Of a DNA stretch of 56,622 bases, positions 30,635-37,728 are shown one piece after another (position 1 is the stretch's first letter; each line of letters starts with the position of its first letter). Position numbers and translations under genes: made by a program. The notes beneath the pieces are model-generated. The model did not search any database. It had not been told where the DNA came from and saw only the letters and a list, made by a program, of their open reading frames with translations. This DNA is from an uncultured Prevotellaceae bacterium. GTDB lineage: Bacteria > Bacteroidota > Bacteroidia > Bacteroidales > Bacteroidaceae. The stretch lies in the NCBI GenBank assembly GCA_902768105.1, contig CACXJZ010000008.1:1-56622 (forward strand), in the 5' to 3' direction.

Positions 30635-31534
30635 TTATTGGATTATACGAAAGAGAAGAAAAAGAAATAATAATAATAATGGTACAATAATACAAACTGC
30701 ATATGGCAGTATTTTGTCAAATCTGTTCGCATCCACCTTTGAAAGGACATAAATAGGAATACTGTTCGTAAAGGTATTTTCACCATATTTCTGTTCGTAG
30801 GCTTGTCGCATGTCGGAAAGCAATGATTCTATCTCAACCCTTTCAACCTGGTAGCATTGTTTATCATCTAGCTGAGAAGACATCATTTTATTAAACACAG
30901 CAATCATGCAAGCATACGCAACACTATCTGGGCGAACAGTTTTTTCATCAAAGTGGATGGTGTCCGACAGTTCATACCATACATCAAATCGTTTGTCAAT
31001 AGCCCTATAAATATAGGCCGCAAATATTTTGTAATGATCATTCTTGCCGCTGGGTTTTCGGATGTCGTATGCTGTGACTACAACGGAGCTATCTAGGCAT
31101 AGCGTATCGGCGACTATCCGGAAATCATTAGATATTTTTGCTTGGCCATCGAATCTTTCAAAATAAGGAACTGGTGCAATTTTTTCTATAACAAAGAAAT
31201 AAGATACATACATGATGCCACCAAGAATGGACATCAACAGAAATACCATCAAAACATGTACCGCATATTCGTATTTGGTATACATTCCTTTAATCTTAAT
31301 AAAATCAGAATATATACTGCGGCTTTGCTGAAGGAAACGGTTGTTATTCTTTACACATATCAGTATAGATGCTGATGCAATGATAAGAATCGGTAGAAGA
31401 ATTGTGACAATCTTAGATCTTAGCCATAAAGTATCAACACACACACAGAAGAATAACGACACCAAATAAATAGCTATTGGTATAATGATATATAAACAAA
31501 TCTTTCTCCATATGTGTCGATTATGATTCTCCAT
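30635..31534 (-). CDS. Unknown membrane protein (299 aa)
   Basis: Four hydrophobic segments: about residues 11-32 and 38-60 (ICLYIIIPIAIYLVSLFF, ILLPILIIASASILICV), 92-115 (AVHVLMVFLLMSILGGIMYVSYFFV), and the C-terminal 279-297 (YAVCIIVPLLLLFLFLLF). The region between the third and fourth (about 150 aa) is polar and probably outside the cytoplasm. No family was recognised. The ATG at 31532-31534 follows a strong GGAGG five nt upstream, unusual for this phylum; an upstream TTG is rejected. Lower GC than the neighbours suggests acquisition. Confidence 0.7.
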   Translation of the reverse strand: MENHNRHIWRKICLYIIIPIAIYLVSLFFCVCVDTLWLRSKIVTILLPILIIASASILICVKNNNRFLQQSRSIYSDFIKIKGMYTKYEYAVHVLMVFLLMSILGGIMYVSYFFVIEKIAPVPYFERFDGQAKISNDFRIVADTLCLDSSVVVTAYDIRKPSGKNDHYKIFAAYIYRAIDKRFDVWYELSDTIHFDEKTVRPDSVAYACMIAVFNKMMSSQLDDKQCYQVERVEIESLLSDMRQAYEQKYGENTFTNSIPIYVLSKVDANRFDKILPYAVCIIVPLLLLFLFLLFRIIQ

Positions 31535-31561
31535 AAGTTCCTCCAATTATTTCTTTTTTTG

Positions 31562-31569
31562 CAAATTTA
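31562..31569 (-). promoter_or_regulatory. -7 box TAAATTTG for the 299-aa gene
   Basis: Minus-strand TAnnTTTG match, 27 nt before the ATG, which itself has a GGAGG Shine-Dalgarno sequence. Confidence 0.55.
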
Positions 31570-31692
31570 CTCATAATAATCATACGGTATTCACATTTAA
31601 TATTTTATAACACACTTTTTGGCTGCTATTTTTATTTTTCTAACCTTATAGCGCTTTATCTCGGGAAAAAATGAGACACAAACTCGGCGTTT

Positions 31693-31851
31693 TTAGAGCA
31701 ATTTTTCGGACAACATCTCCAACATCTTGTCATCGTCCTCATAGAACGCTTTGACAAGAAAATCACCGTCAGTACGTACCAGCACCATGTCATCGTCATA
31801 GATGTTCACACACGACTCTATGGTCAACATGTCGCCAGCCTCGATGTCACT
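31693..31851 (-). pseudogene. C-terminal remnant of an S24/UmuD-like gene
   Basis: The open minus frame reads DIEAGDMLTIESCVNIYDDDMVLVRTDGDFLVKAFYEDD and ends MLSEKLL. The order 'GDML.IE......DMVLV..DG.F.VKAF' resembles the C-terminal half of UmuD/LexA-type S24 peptidases, where the K of 'VK' is catalytic. There is no upstream half, no start in context and no serine region, so it is a fragment. It abuts the stop of the 144-aa gene. Confidence 0.4.
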
Positions 31852-31854
31852 TTA

Positions 31855-32289
31855 TTATTTCTTCTCAGGAGAGCCTACTTGGCCCATGCCGTATTCTCGT
31901 TTCTTTTTTGCATGATTCTCTTCGTCAATGATTGTATATGTCAAGGGAAACGTATTGTTTCCATTTGGATATGACGGAACGAAGATAATGTTCTTGTCCT
32001 CCTCACCAATGATATATAGCACATTAACCCACGAAGAAAGACTGGGATTTGTGGCATGGAATATCAGGTTGTCACCCATTTTTTCCAGTTGAAGGTCATA
32101 ATGGCAGGTAGCATTGTTCGCCTTAACAACACATTCATTATTCACTCTCGAATATACAATGAGACACTTCAACTCTTGACTCATTGATTTGTACTTACAT
32201 TCCAACACTATCTCCTGCGCACAAACATACGTTGTGGGCACGAGCGACAGCATGAACACAGCCAATAGGATTTTCACGATGTTCTTCAT
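31855..32289 (-). CDS. Secreted protein of unknown function (144 aa)
   Basis: Signal peptide MKNIVKILLAVFMLSLVPTTYVCAQ with a clear AQ/E cleavage site. The mature part (EIVLECKYKSMSQELKCLIVYSRVNNECVVKANN...) contains three cysteines and is beta-rich; the tail HAKKKREYGMGQVGSPEKK is basic. No family was recognised. The ATG at 32287-32289 was chosen because it gives the signal peptide and sits about 22 nt after a -7 box; the longer frame crosses the promoter. AT-rich like the neighbouring 299-aa gene. Confidence 0.7.
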   Translation of the reverse strand: MKNIVKILLAVFMLSLVPTTYVCAQEIVLECKYKSMSQELKCLIVYSRVNNECVVKANNATCHYDLQLEKMGDNLIFHATNPSLSSWVNVLYIIGEEDKNIIFVPSYPNGNNTFPLTYTIIDEENHAKKKREYGMGQVGSPEKK

Positions 32290-32310
32290 AATTACATATT
32301 GTTTTGCTGG

Positions 32311-32318
32311 CAAAGATA
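32311..32318 (-). promoter_or_regulatory. -7 box TATCTTTG for the 144-aa secreted protein gene
   Basis: Minus-strand TAnnTTTG match, 21 nt before the ATG. Confidence 0.65.
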
Positions 32319-32460
32319 CGAATAAGTGAGAACAATACAAAATAAATCGCAATTTATTTTTATTGTCGAACGAAAGTAGCTTCGACGAAGTCAAATATAC
32401 GAAATTATTTCCAAATAGCAAATAATTGTCAAAAAGCTTTGTCGTCTCGCCAATTATGTA

Positions 32461-32468
32461 TATCTTTG
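32461..32468 (+). promoter_or_regulatory. -7 box TATCTTTG for the DUF6922-like gene
   Basis: Plus-strand TAnnTTTG match, 21 nt before the ATG at 32490. It excludes the upstream in-frame start. Confidence 0.65.
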
Positions 32469-32489
32469 CCCACAAAATTGCAAGTCGAA

Positions 32490-32825
32490 ATGCAGAAAAA
32501 GGAGATGAAACCATATCTTATTGAACGGCTTAAAAGCGAGAACGCCTTTTGGTCGTACGATGCGGATGCCATCAAGGATGTGCCTGATGATATCTTGGTG
32601 GAACTTGTTATGCTACATCTGGACATGGATGATATCGACCTGCTCTTTAGACTCTATCCCTATCGTCAGGTCAAGCGGGCTTGGCTTGAAAACATTGTTG
32701 CACAGGGTGACAGATACTATGTTCTGAACAAGTTTTTCGCTTGGTACTATTTCAAAGTTAAGAAGCCTGAAGTGTATGTCAAATCAATAGCAACCCGAAT
32801 TCTAAACAGGAAAGTGGCAGTTTAG
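32490..32825 (+). CDS. DUF6922-like small protein (111 aa)
   Basis: Starts MQKKEMKPYLIERLKSENAFWSYD, with the second Met (32505) as alternative start. The core is ADAIKDVPDDILVELVMLHLDMDDIDLLFRLYPYRQVKRAWLENIV. From memory this matches small Bacteroidota proteins (DUF6922) usually encoded just before an AbiEii-type nucleotidyltransferase toxin, and so thought to be antitoxin-like. No such partner follows: the next gene is convergent. The gene is therefore an orphan or has lost its partner. The GGAG just before the second ATG is too close to serve it, favouring the first. Confidence 0.6.
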   Translation: MQKKEMKPYLIERLKSENAFWSYDADAIKDVPDDILVELVMLHLDMDDIDLLFRLYPYRQVKRAWLENIVAQGDRYYVLNKFFAWYYFKVKKPEVYVKSIATRILNRKVAV

Positions 32826-32847
32826 GGGAGGCTTTTTATTATAGGAT

Positions 32848-32865
32848 GTCAGGGGAGTCCCTGAC
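32848..32865. terminator. Hairpin between convergent genes
   Basis: GTCAGGG-GAGT-CCCTGAC, a perfect 7-bp stem in the 50-bp gap between the DUF6922-like and nucleoside hydrolase genes. No strong T tract follows, so terminator function is tentative. Confidence 0.45.
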
Positions 32866-32875
32866 ACGCGCTTTC

Positions 32876-33952
32876 TTAATGTGTCTTGTTCACGTTTCGG
32901 ATCTTCTCCAGCATGAATGAGCGCCAGGCGGAGTCACCGGGCATTTGGAAACGACTGTTACCTGTGGCCGAAGGGGTGAAGATGACCGTACCGTCATCAT
33001 TGAGCACCACGGTGCCGCGCTCTGTCAGCGTGAAGAGGTCGTCGCCCTCCACGGCATTGATGGCGGTCAGCGGGTCCCACATCATCTGGCCGGTGTTGCA
33101 GTTGCAGGTCATATAGACTTGCTTGATGGGATGCTCGTCAGTCCACGATATGTCTGCAATGACCTGCTCGGGCAGGTACTCGATGCCGTTGCCCGTCTCC
33201 ATGGGGTCGAAGATGATATCGACGTCGGAGGGCCAGAGGCGGAAGAAAGTCTTGGCAAAGGCCAGGGCCTGAAAGAAGTTGTAGTCGGGCTCGGGGGACA
33301 GGCCGAAGGAGCCGCCCTGAATGTAGAGGCACTTCACCTTGCGTCGCACCAGCTCCACACCCGACAGCGGGGAATAGTCGTCGCCTTCTGACTCCAACAG
33401 CTGGGCGAGGCAGGTTGTGAAGCCGATGGAGCAGATGCTCACCGAGTGATCTGGCTGCTTGGCGAGCAAACGGCGGTAGAGCTGCCAGCCGTCGGGCAGC
33501 GCCGAGTAGTCGCTGATGCTACGGGCGAACACAGGCGTGCTGTCGCTTTTTTTGTTGGTGAGTAGCGCCTTGTAGTCGATCCATACCTTCAAGTTCTTGG
33601 CGCCATCGCGCACCAAGCCGATGGGTACGTCACCATTATTGAAGTACGTGTTTATCACATCGGCACAGGCAGCGCAGTCCTCACCCTCGCGGTCCACCAC
33701 CACGCCAAGCAGTTTGCATCGTCCCTGCTGCTGATAGTAATGGAGCATCTCCAGCGTGAAGAGGTCGTCGGTAGAGGAACCGATGTCTGTGTCGAGGATG
33801 ACCAGTGGCACGCCCGTGTACTCTTCCTCCTCAGACGGAGTGACGGAATCGATGACGTTCGACGAACACGATGTGAACACATATGCACTGCAAAAGACCA
33901 CGGTGATTACCAATGGTCGGATAGCAGCGAGCATCCATGTCTTGATCTTCAT
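32876..33952 (-). CDS. Nucleoside hydrolase-like lipoprotein
   Basis: 358 aa. A signal peptide ends in lipobox VFTSC, placing it in the periplasm or outer membrane. The inosine-uridine nucleoside hydrolase fold begins VPLVILDTDIGSSTDDLFTLEML. This variant of the Ca2+-binding DTDxGxDD has two extra residues before the DD, as seen in Bacteroidota lipoprotein members. Later blocks are LLGVVVDRE, SICSIGFTTCLAQLL, VKCLYIQGGSF and the TCNCNTG region. It likely cleaves ribonucleosides, although substrate and activity are unproven. It lies 13 nt after the cytidylate-kinase-like gene and is the operon's second gene. Confidence 0.82.
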   Translation of the reverse strand: MKIKTWMLAAIRPLVITVVFCSAYVFTSCSSNVIDSVTPSEEEEYTGVPLVILDTDIGSSTDDLFTLEMLHYYQQQGRCKLLGVVVDREGEDCAACADVINTYFNNGDVPIGLVRDGAKNLKVWIDYKALLTNKKSDSTPVFARSISDYSALPDGWQLYRRLLAKQPDHSVSICSIGFTTCLAQLLESEGDDYSPLSGVELVRRKVKCLYIQGGSFGLSPEPDYNFFQALAFAKTFFRLWPSDVDIIFDPMETGNGIEYLPEQVIADISWTDEHPIKQVYMTCNCNTGQMMWDPLTAINAVEGDDLFTLTERGTVVLNDDGTVIFTPSATGNSRFQMPGDSAWRSFMLEKIRNVNKTH

Positions 33953-33965
33953 TGTTTTGAAATTA

Positions 33966-34601
33966 TCACTTGCTTGTGCGGTCGATGTAATCCATGATAA
34001 CCTCGACAGCGTCGTCCTCGCTCAGGTAGTCCATCGAGATGACGAGCTGGTAGTTGCGGGTGTCATAGCGCGAAGTATCCTCATATTTCTTGATGTAGGT
34101 CTCGCGGTCGGCATCTAGCTTCGCGATGATGCCGCGAGCCTTCTGCTCGGTAACATTCTGTCGTTGCATGATGCGCTGGACGCGGTGCTCCATCGAAGCC
34201 TGGATAAAGATGTTCAGGTGGTTGGGCCAGTTGCGGAATACCATAAAACCTGAACGGCCTGCCACCACGCACGATTCCTTGGCGGCCAGCTCCTGTAGGA
34301 TGCGCTTCTCGGTCTCGTACATGCTCTTGGTGTCGAGCTTCACCTCGGCCTGCATAGGCAGTGAGGTACTGGCGACCAGCGTCTGGTAGTAGGTATTGAA
34401 GTCTTTCCACCACGACTTCTTCTGCGCCTTAATCTCCTCGATACGCTCAACGGAGAGGCCATATTTTTCGGTAAGACTCTCGATGAGTGCCTTGTCGAAA
34501 TACTTCACACCAAGCTTCTCAGCCAGCTTGCGGCCAACGGTACGTCCACCCGAACCGACTTCGCGGTTGATGGTAATCACAAATCTTTCGTTCTTATTCA
34601 T
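33966..34601 (-). CDS. Cytidylate kinase-like family protein
   Basis: 211 aa. Starts FVITINREVGSGGRTVGRKLAEKLGVKYFDKALIESL, a P-loop-like GSGGRTVG plus the YFDK block of the cytidylate kinase-like (AAK6) family. CVVAGRSGFMVFRNWPNHLNIFIQAS and RVQRIMQRQNVTEQKA follow, with a C-terminal helix after YQLVISMDYLSEDDAVEVI. True Cmk has a different spacing, so the substrate is uncertain. It is encoded with a nucleoside hydrolase, suggesting a nucleotide-salvage context, although the partner is exported. Confidence 0.85.
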   Translation of the reverse strand: MNKNERFVITINREVGSGGRTVGRKLAEKLGVKYFDKALIESLTEKYGLSVERIEEIKAQKKSWWKDFNTYYQTLVASTSLPMQAEVKLDTKSMYETEKRILQELAAKESCVVAGRSGFMVFRNWPNHLNIFIQASMEHRVQRIMQRQNVTEQKARGIIAKLDADRETYIKKYEDTSRYDTRNYQLVISMDYLSEDDAVEVIMDYIDRTSK

Positions 34602-34629
34602 AATAATATATTGTTTTATATCTTTGGGG

Positions 34630-34637
34630 CAAAATTA
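34630..34637 (-). promoter_or_regulatory. -7 box TAATTTTG for the kinase/nucleoside hydrolase operon
   Basis: Minus-strand TAnnTTTG match, 28 nt before the ATG. Confidence 0.6.
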
Positions 34638-34777
34638 CGAAAAAGTGAGCAGAATACCAAAAGAAAAACGGTATTTTTTTCTTGTCCACGCAGCTACGCA
34701 GCGTCATAAGGTTTTTCCGATGTGGGGGCTGAGGGAAGGAACATTCGTGGATGGACTTTGGTTAGAATGTAAAAAAA

Positions 34778-34805
34778 GTCCCTGCAACCTTGCGGAAGCA
34801 GGAAC
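34778..34805 (-). terminator. Terminator of lipoprotein gene 2
   Basis: The same hairpin family as at 29537-29568 (59-bp block 34778-34836, one mismatch), followed on the minus strand by seven T. The closing base pairs differ outside the block. Confidence 0.8.
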
Positions 34806-34834
34806 GTCTTTAGTTAGATTGTTTTACGGTTTAT

Positions 34835-35380
34835 TTATTTGAAGCTTACATTCTCAAGGATGGTCTGCAGGTTGGCGGTGAGAGCAGCCTTGATCTCATC
34901 CTTCTTCATCTGGCAGGCACCAGAATAGAGGGTTGCGCGGAAATGTCCTTCGCCCATAGGGGTAGCAGCAGCCACGAAAGGCTCACCGTTTTGGTTTTCA
35001 CCCTCATAGACCACGAATTCGCGACCATTTACCGTTACGTTGTCAAGTGCCTTGCAATTTTCTTTTGCGCGAGTTTCCTTGAACTTGTCAAGGCTCTCGC
35101 TCTTCTCCACATTGAGGGCTGCAGTGGTGAAGGGAGCCTCACCCAATCCCAGATTGCAGGAGTTGTTGACCATGCGGCTGCGAGCCTTCCAGCCCTCGGG
35201 AACCTTAATAACGTAGATGTCAGAAGCAATCTCCTTCTGATCCTGAACAGGTACTTCCTCAGGCTCTGCGGCAACAGCGACCGAGTCCTGGTTTTCTGTG
35301 TTCTGTGCACTCTTGTTTCCACACGATACCATTGCAGCAGCTACTGCCAGAATGGCAAAACTAAATAATGCTTTCTTCAT
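34835..35380 (-). CDS. Lipoprotein, paralogue 2 (181 aa)
   Basis: Signal peptide and first mature residues (MKKALFSFAILAVAAAMVSC, GNKSAQNTENQDS) almost match the gene at 29592-30143. The rest is different: ASDIYVIKVPEGWKARSRMVNNSCNLGLG, FTTAALNVEKSESLDKFKET and a C-terminus ending LQTILENVSFK. A loose common pattern ('PEGW' after an exposed strand) may reflect distant homology. No family was recognised. It shares promoter and terminator with its paralogue, so the two should be co-regulated although 4.7 kb apart. Confidence 0.75.
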   Translation of the reverse strand: MKKALFSFAILAVAAAMVSCGNKSAQNTENQDSVAVAAEPEEVPVQDQKEIASDIYVIKVPEGWKARSRMVNNSCNLGLGEAPFTTAALNVEKSESLDKFKETRAKENCKALDNVTVNGREFVVYEGENQNGEPFVAAATPMGEGHFRATLYSGACQMKKDEIKAALTANLQTILENVSFK

Positions 35381-35491
35381 TTCTTTATTAATTAAATGAT
35401 TAAACGGTTTATGAATATGACCGCAAAGATATAAATATTTTGTTAATAAGCGTTCCCCTACCCTTTTAAACTTTGTTAAACGCACAGAAAT
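35283..35491. repeat. 209-bp promoter/leader/signal-peptide cassette, copy 2
   Basis: Aligns without gaps to 30046-30254 (about five substitutions). The high identity implies recent duplication or gene conversion. Confidence 0.9.
35424..35431 (-). promoter_or_regulatory. -7 box TATCTTTG for lipoprotein gene 2
   Basis: The same cassette position as the box at 30187-30194, offset 5237 bp. Confidence 0.7.
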
Positions 35492-35544
35492 ACTCGTTCC
35501 CCATATTTCTTTCCTATATATTTGGTCGTTTCAAAAATAATGCC

Positions 35545-35552
35545 TATCTTTG
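35545..35552 (+). promoter_or_regulatory. -7 box TATCTTTG with -33 TTTG at 35521-35524
   Basis: A canonical Bacteroidota promoter with a 20-bp spacer, 35 nt before the ATG of the 700-aa gene. It probably serves both tandem paralogues. Confidence 0.75.
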
Positions 35553-35587
35553 TAGCCAGATTAAATTACTAAAATCCTAAAACGACT

Positions 35588-37690
35588 ATGAAGGAAGCGA
35601 TCAGACTATTCATGACGGCCGTGCTGCTGATGATTGCAGCAGGCGCCAGTGCCGACAACTATAAAGGTACGCTGGAACGACACGGCGTGAAGATGGAATA
35701 CACCATTGGCGGAGGCAAGGTGACCAAGAAGAACAAGCCCGTCGTGGGCGGCGCCCCCTGGGCAGAGATGGCGGTCTTTATGGAGGGTGAGGCGAAGACA
35801 GGTACCACGCTCACCATCTCTGGCCGTAAGTTGTCCGGCCTTGAGAAGTTCAAGGAGGTAACCATCTCTACGCTGGTCTATACCGACGACGGACAGGTGA
35901 AGGAAGACGCGAAGAAAGGCGACAACTCATGTTCTGCCTCGGTCAGCGTGCCCAGCAATGCCACAAAAGTCATTATGAGTGTGTCGTACCGCTCATGGAG
36001 AACCAAGGTGACCAGCGAAGTCACGTGGAGCGTGGTGAAGGAAGGCACGACGTCGCCCACCACGCCCAACACGTCCAACGGGAGCACTTCCGTGAACTCC
36101 GGTTCAACGTTTAAGGATCAGGTCACTTGCGAGAAGCATACCATGAAGTACAGCATCTCAGGCGGCAAGATTCTCAAAAAGGAAAAGGCAGACATCTCAC
36201 GTGACCAATGGGGTCATGACGACTACCGCCAGCACATCAAGGGTATCGTACAGCCAGGAGCTACTATCAGCGTCGATCTCTCGAAGGTGAAAGGAGAGGG
36301 AACGCCTCGCCTCGGTATCGTTTTTGACTATGTGAAGAAAGGACAGATGCCCAGTCTGGCTGGTATCATGTATCAGACGGAGCAAACAACCTCTACATCA
36401 AAAAGTTTCAGGGTGCCCGACAATGCAGAATACGTGGAAGTATATATCCACTATCAGGTTCCCCACAAGGGAGCAGATTCTGACATAGACATCACAGCCA
36501 AACTGTATGTAGGCGACAGGATGGCGGACTATGAGTATTCATCGTCAACCCCCTCGACACCTGTCAACACAAATACCCCGGGCAACTTCAACTGGACGGA
36601 CATTGCGCCCGACCAGAACTGTCCCGTGTGCAAGAAGCCCTGGAGCGGTTTTGAAGTTTCAACTGTCAAAGGCGGCGTAGGACAGCGCTGTAAGGACGGA
36701 CACGGCAGCTTTGCCGGAATGTCGGCACTGGATCCCTACTACTATTACGACTACATCGTGACCCAGTCGGACGGTGAGGTGACGCTCTTCTACGGCGATC
36801 AGGAAAACACCGTTACCGTGAAGCCGAACTCCACCGTACTCTGCGTACCTTTGATGAACGGCAACAGCCGCTGGATTGTGCATAAGGGCGCCATCGTGGG
36901 AGAACACCTGAAGCACGTGAACAACGTCAGACCGCAGCTGCAGCTCTCGAACTGCACGGCATACCCCAAGGGTACGGTCTATGTGGCTGAGGACGACGGC
37001 AAGGTGTCGCGCATTTATCTGCTCTCCGGCGCCATGGAGGTGACGAGCACGAAGACCAGCAAGAAAGTGACGCTGAAGCCCGGACAGGTGAGCACCGTCA
37101 GCACCAACGGACAGGCGAAGGTGCAGACGTTCGACGTCAAGAAGCTGGCGAAAAAGTACGGCATCACGTCATCAGGCGGCACCACGACGACAAGCACCAC
37201 GACGGGTAACGTCGGTCTGGTGTTTACTGCCGACAAGCTGCACTACAAGATTCTCTCTGCCAAGACTGTGGAGGTGACGGGCGAGGTGCGCGGCACGTAC
37301 AAGGGCACCGTCAAGATTCCCGCAAAGGTGAAGCACGGCGGCGTGGAGTACCAGGTGGTGGGCATCGGCAAACAGGCCTTTGCCAACCAGACGCAGCTAA
37401 CAGGTATCGACATCCCCACCAGCATACGCGGCATTGCCGAGGACGCGTTCCTGAACACGGGGCTGACGCAGGTCACCATCCCTGGCGACAAGGTGAGCAT
37501 CGTGAAAAACGCGTTCCACAACTGCAAGAAGCTGACCGTTGCCACCGTCAGCGGCAAGGAGCCGCAATGCTCGGGCGACGCCTTCACCGGCTGCTCCGCG
37601 ATGAAGGAGCTGCGCATACGTGGCATCAGCGAGAGCAACAACGGCAAGAAGCTCAACGGCACGAATGCTGTGATTAAGGTCATCAAATAA
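35588..37690 (+). CDS. Secreted multi-domain protein with FecR-like domain and LRR tail (700 aa)
   Basis: Signal peptide ends ASA/D at residue 22. Beta-domain 1 (about 24-150, HGVKMEYTIGGGKVTKK...VPSNATKVIMSVSY) recurs as domain 2 (about 180-308, KHTMKYSISGGKILKKEK...VPDNAEYVEVYIHY). Next come a knuckle CPVC (345-348) with C368 and GH, and a FecR-like beta domain (about 388-510, GTVYVAEDDGKVSRIYLLSGAMEVTS...VTLKPGQ). A Thr-rich linker is followed by a BspA-type leucine-rich region (about 590-680, IGKQAFANQTQLTGIDIPTSI). No sigma factor or TonB gene is adjacent, so this is not a standard FecR anti-sigma factor. Function unknown; a surface sensor or assembly protein is a guess. Confidence 0.8.
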   Translation: MKEAIRLFMTAVLLMIAAGASADNYKGTLERHGVKMEYTIGGGKVTKKNKPVVGGAPWAEMAVFMEGEAKTGTTLTISGRKLSGLEKFKEVTISTLVYTDDGQVKEDAKKGDNSCSASVSVPSNATKVIMSVSYRSWRTKVTSEVTWSVVKEGTTSPTTPNTSNGSTSVNSGSTFKDQVTCEKHTMKYSISGGKILKKEKADISRDQWGHDDYRQHIKGIVQPGATISVDLSKVKGEGTPRLGIVFDYVKKGQMPSLAGIMYQTEQTTSTSKSFRVPDNAEYVEVYIHYQVPHKGADSDIDITAKLYVGDRMADYEYSSSTPSTPVNTNTPGNFNWTDIAPDQNCPVCKKPWSGFEVSTVKGGVGQRCKDGHGSFAGMSALDPYYYYDYIVTQSDGEVTLFYGDQENTVTVKPNSTVLCVPLMNGNSRWIVHKGAIVGEHLKHVNNVRPQLQLSNCTAYPKGTVYVAEDDGKVSRIYLLSGAMEVTSTKTSKKVTLKPGQVSTVSTNGQAKVQTFDVKKLAKKYGITSSGGTTTTSTTTGNVGLVFTADKLHYKILSAKTVEVTGEVRGTYKGTVKIPAKVKHGGVEYQVVGIGKQAFANQTQLTGIDIPTSIRGIAEDAFLNTGLTQVTIPGDKVSIVKNAFHNCKKLTVATVSGKEPQCSGDAFTGCSAMKELRIRGISESNNGKKLNGTNAVIKVIK

Positions 37691-37728
37691 AGGTTAGAGT
37701 TTAAAGTTTAGAGTTTAGAGTAAGAAAT
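37691..37728. repeat. Quasi-tandem TTTAGAG/TTTAAAG spacer
   Basis: The 38-bp gap between the two paralogues is mostly imperfect GAGTTTA units. No promoter box is visible, so the second gene probably depends on readthrough. Confidence 0.6.
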
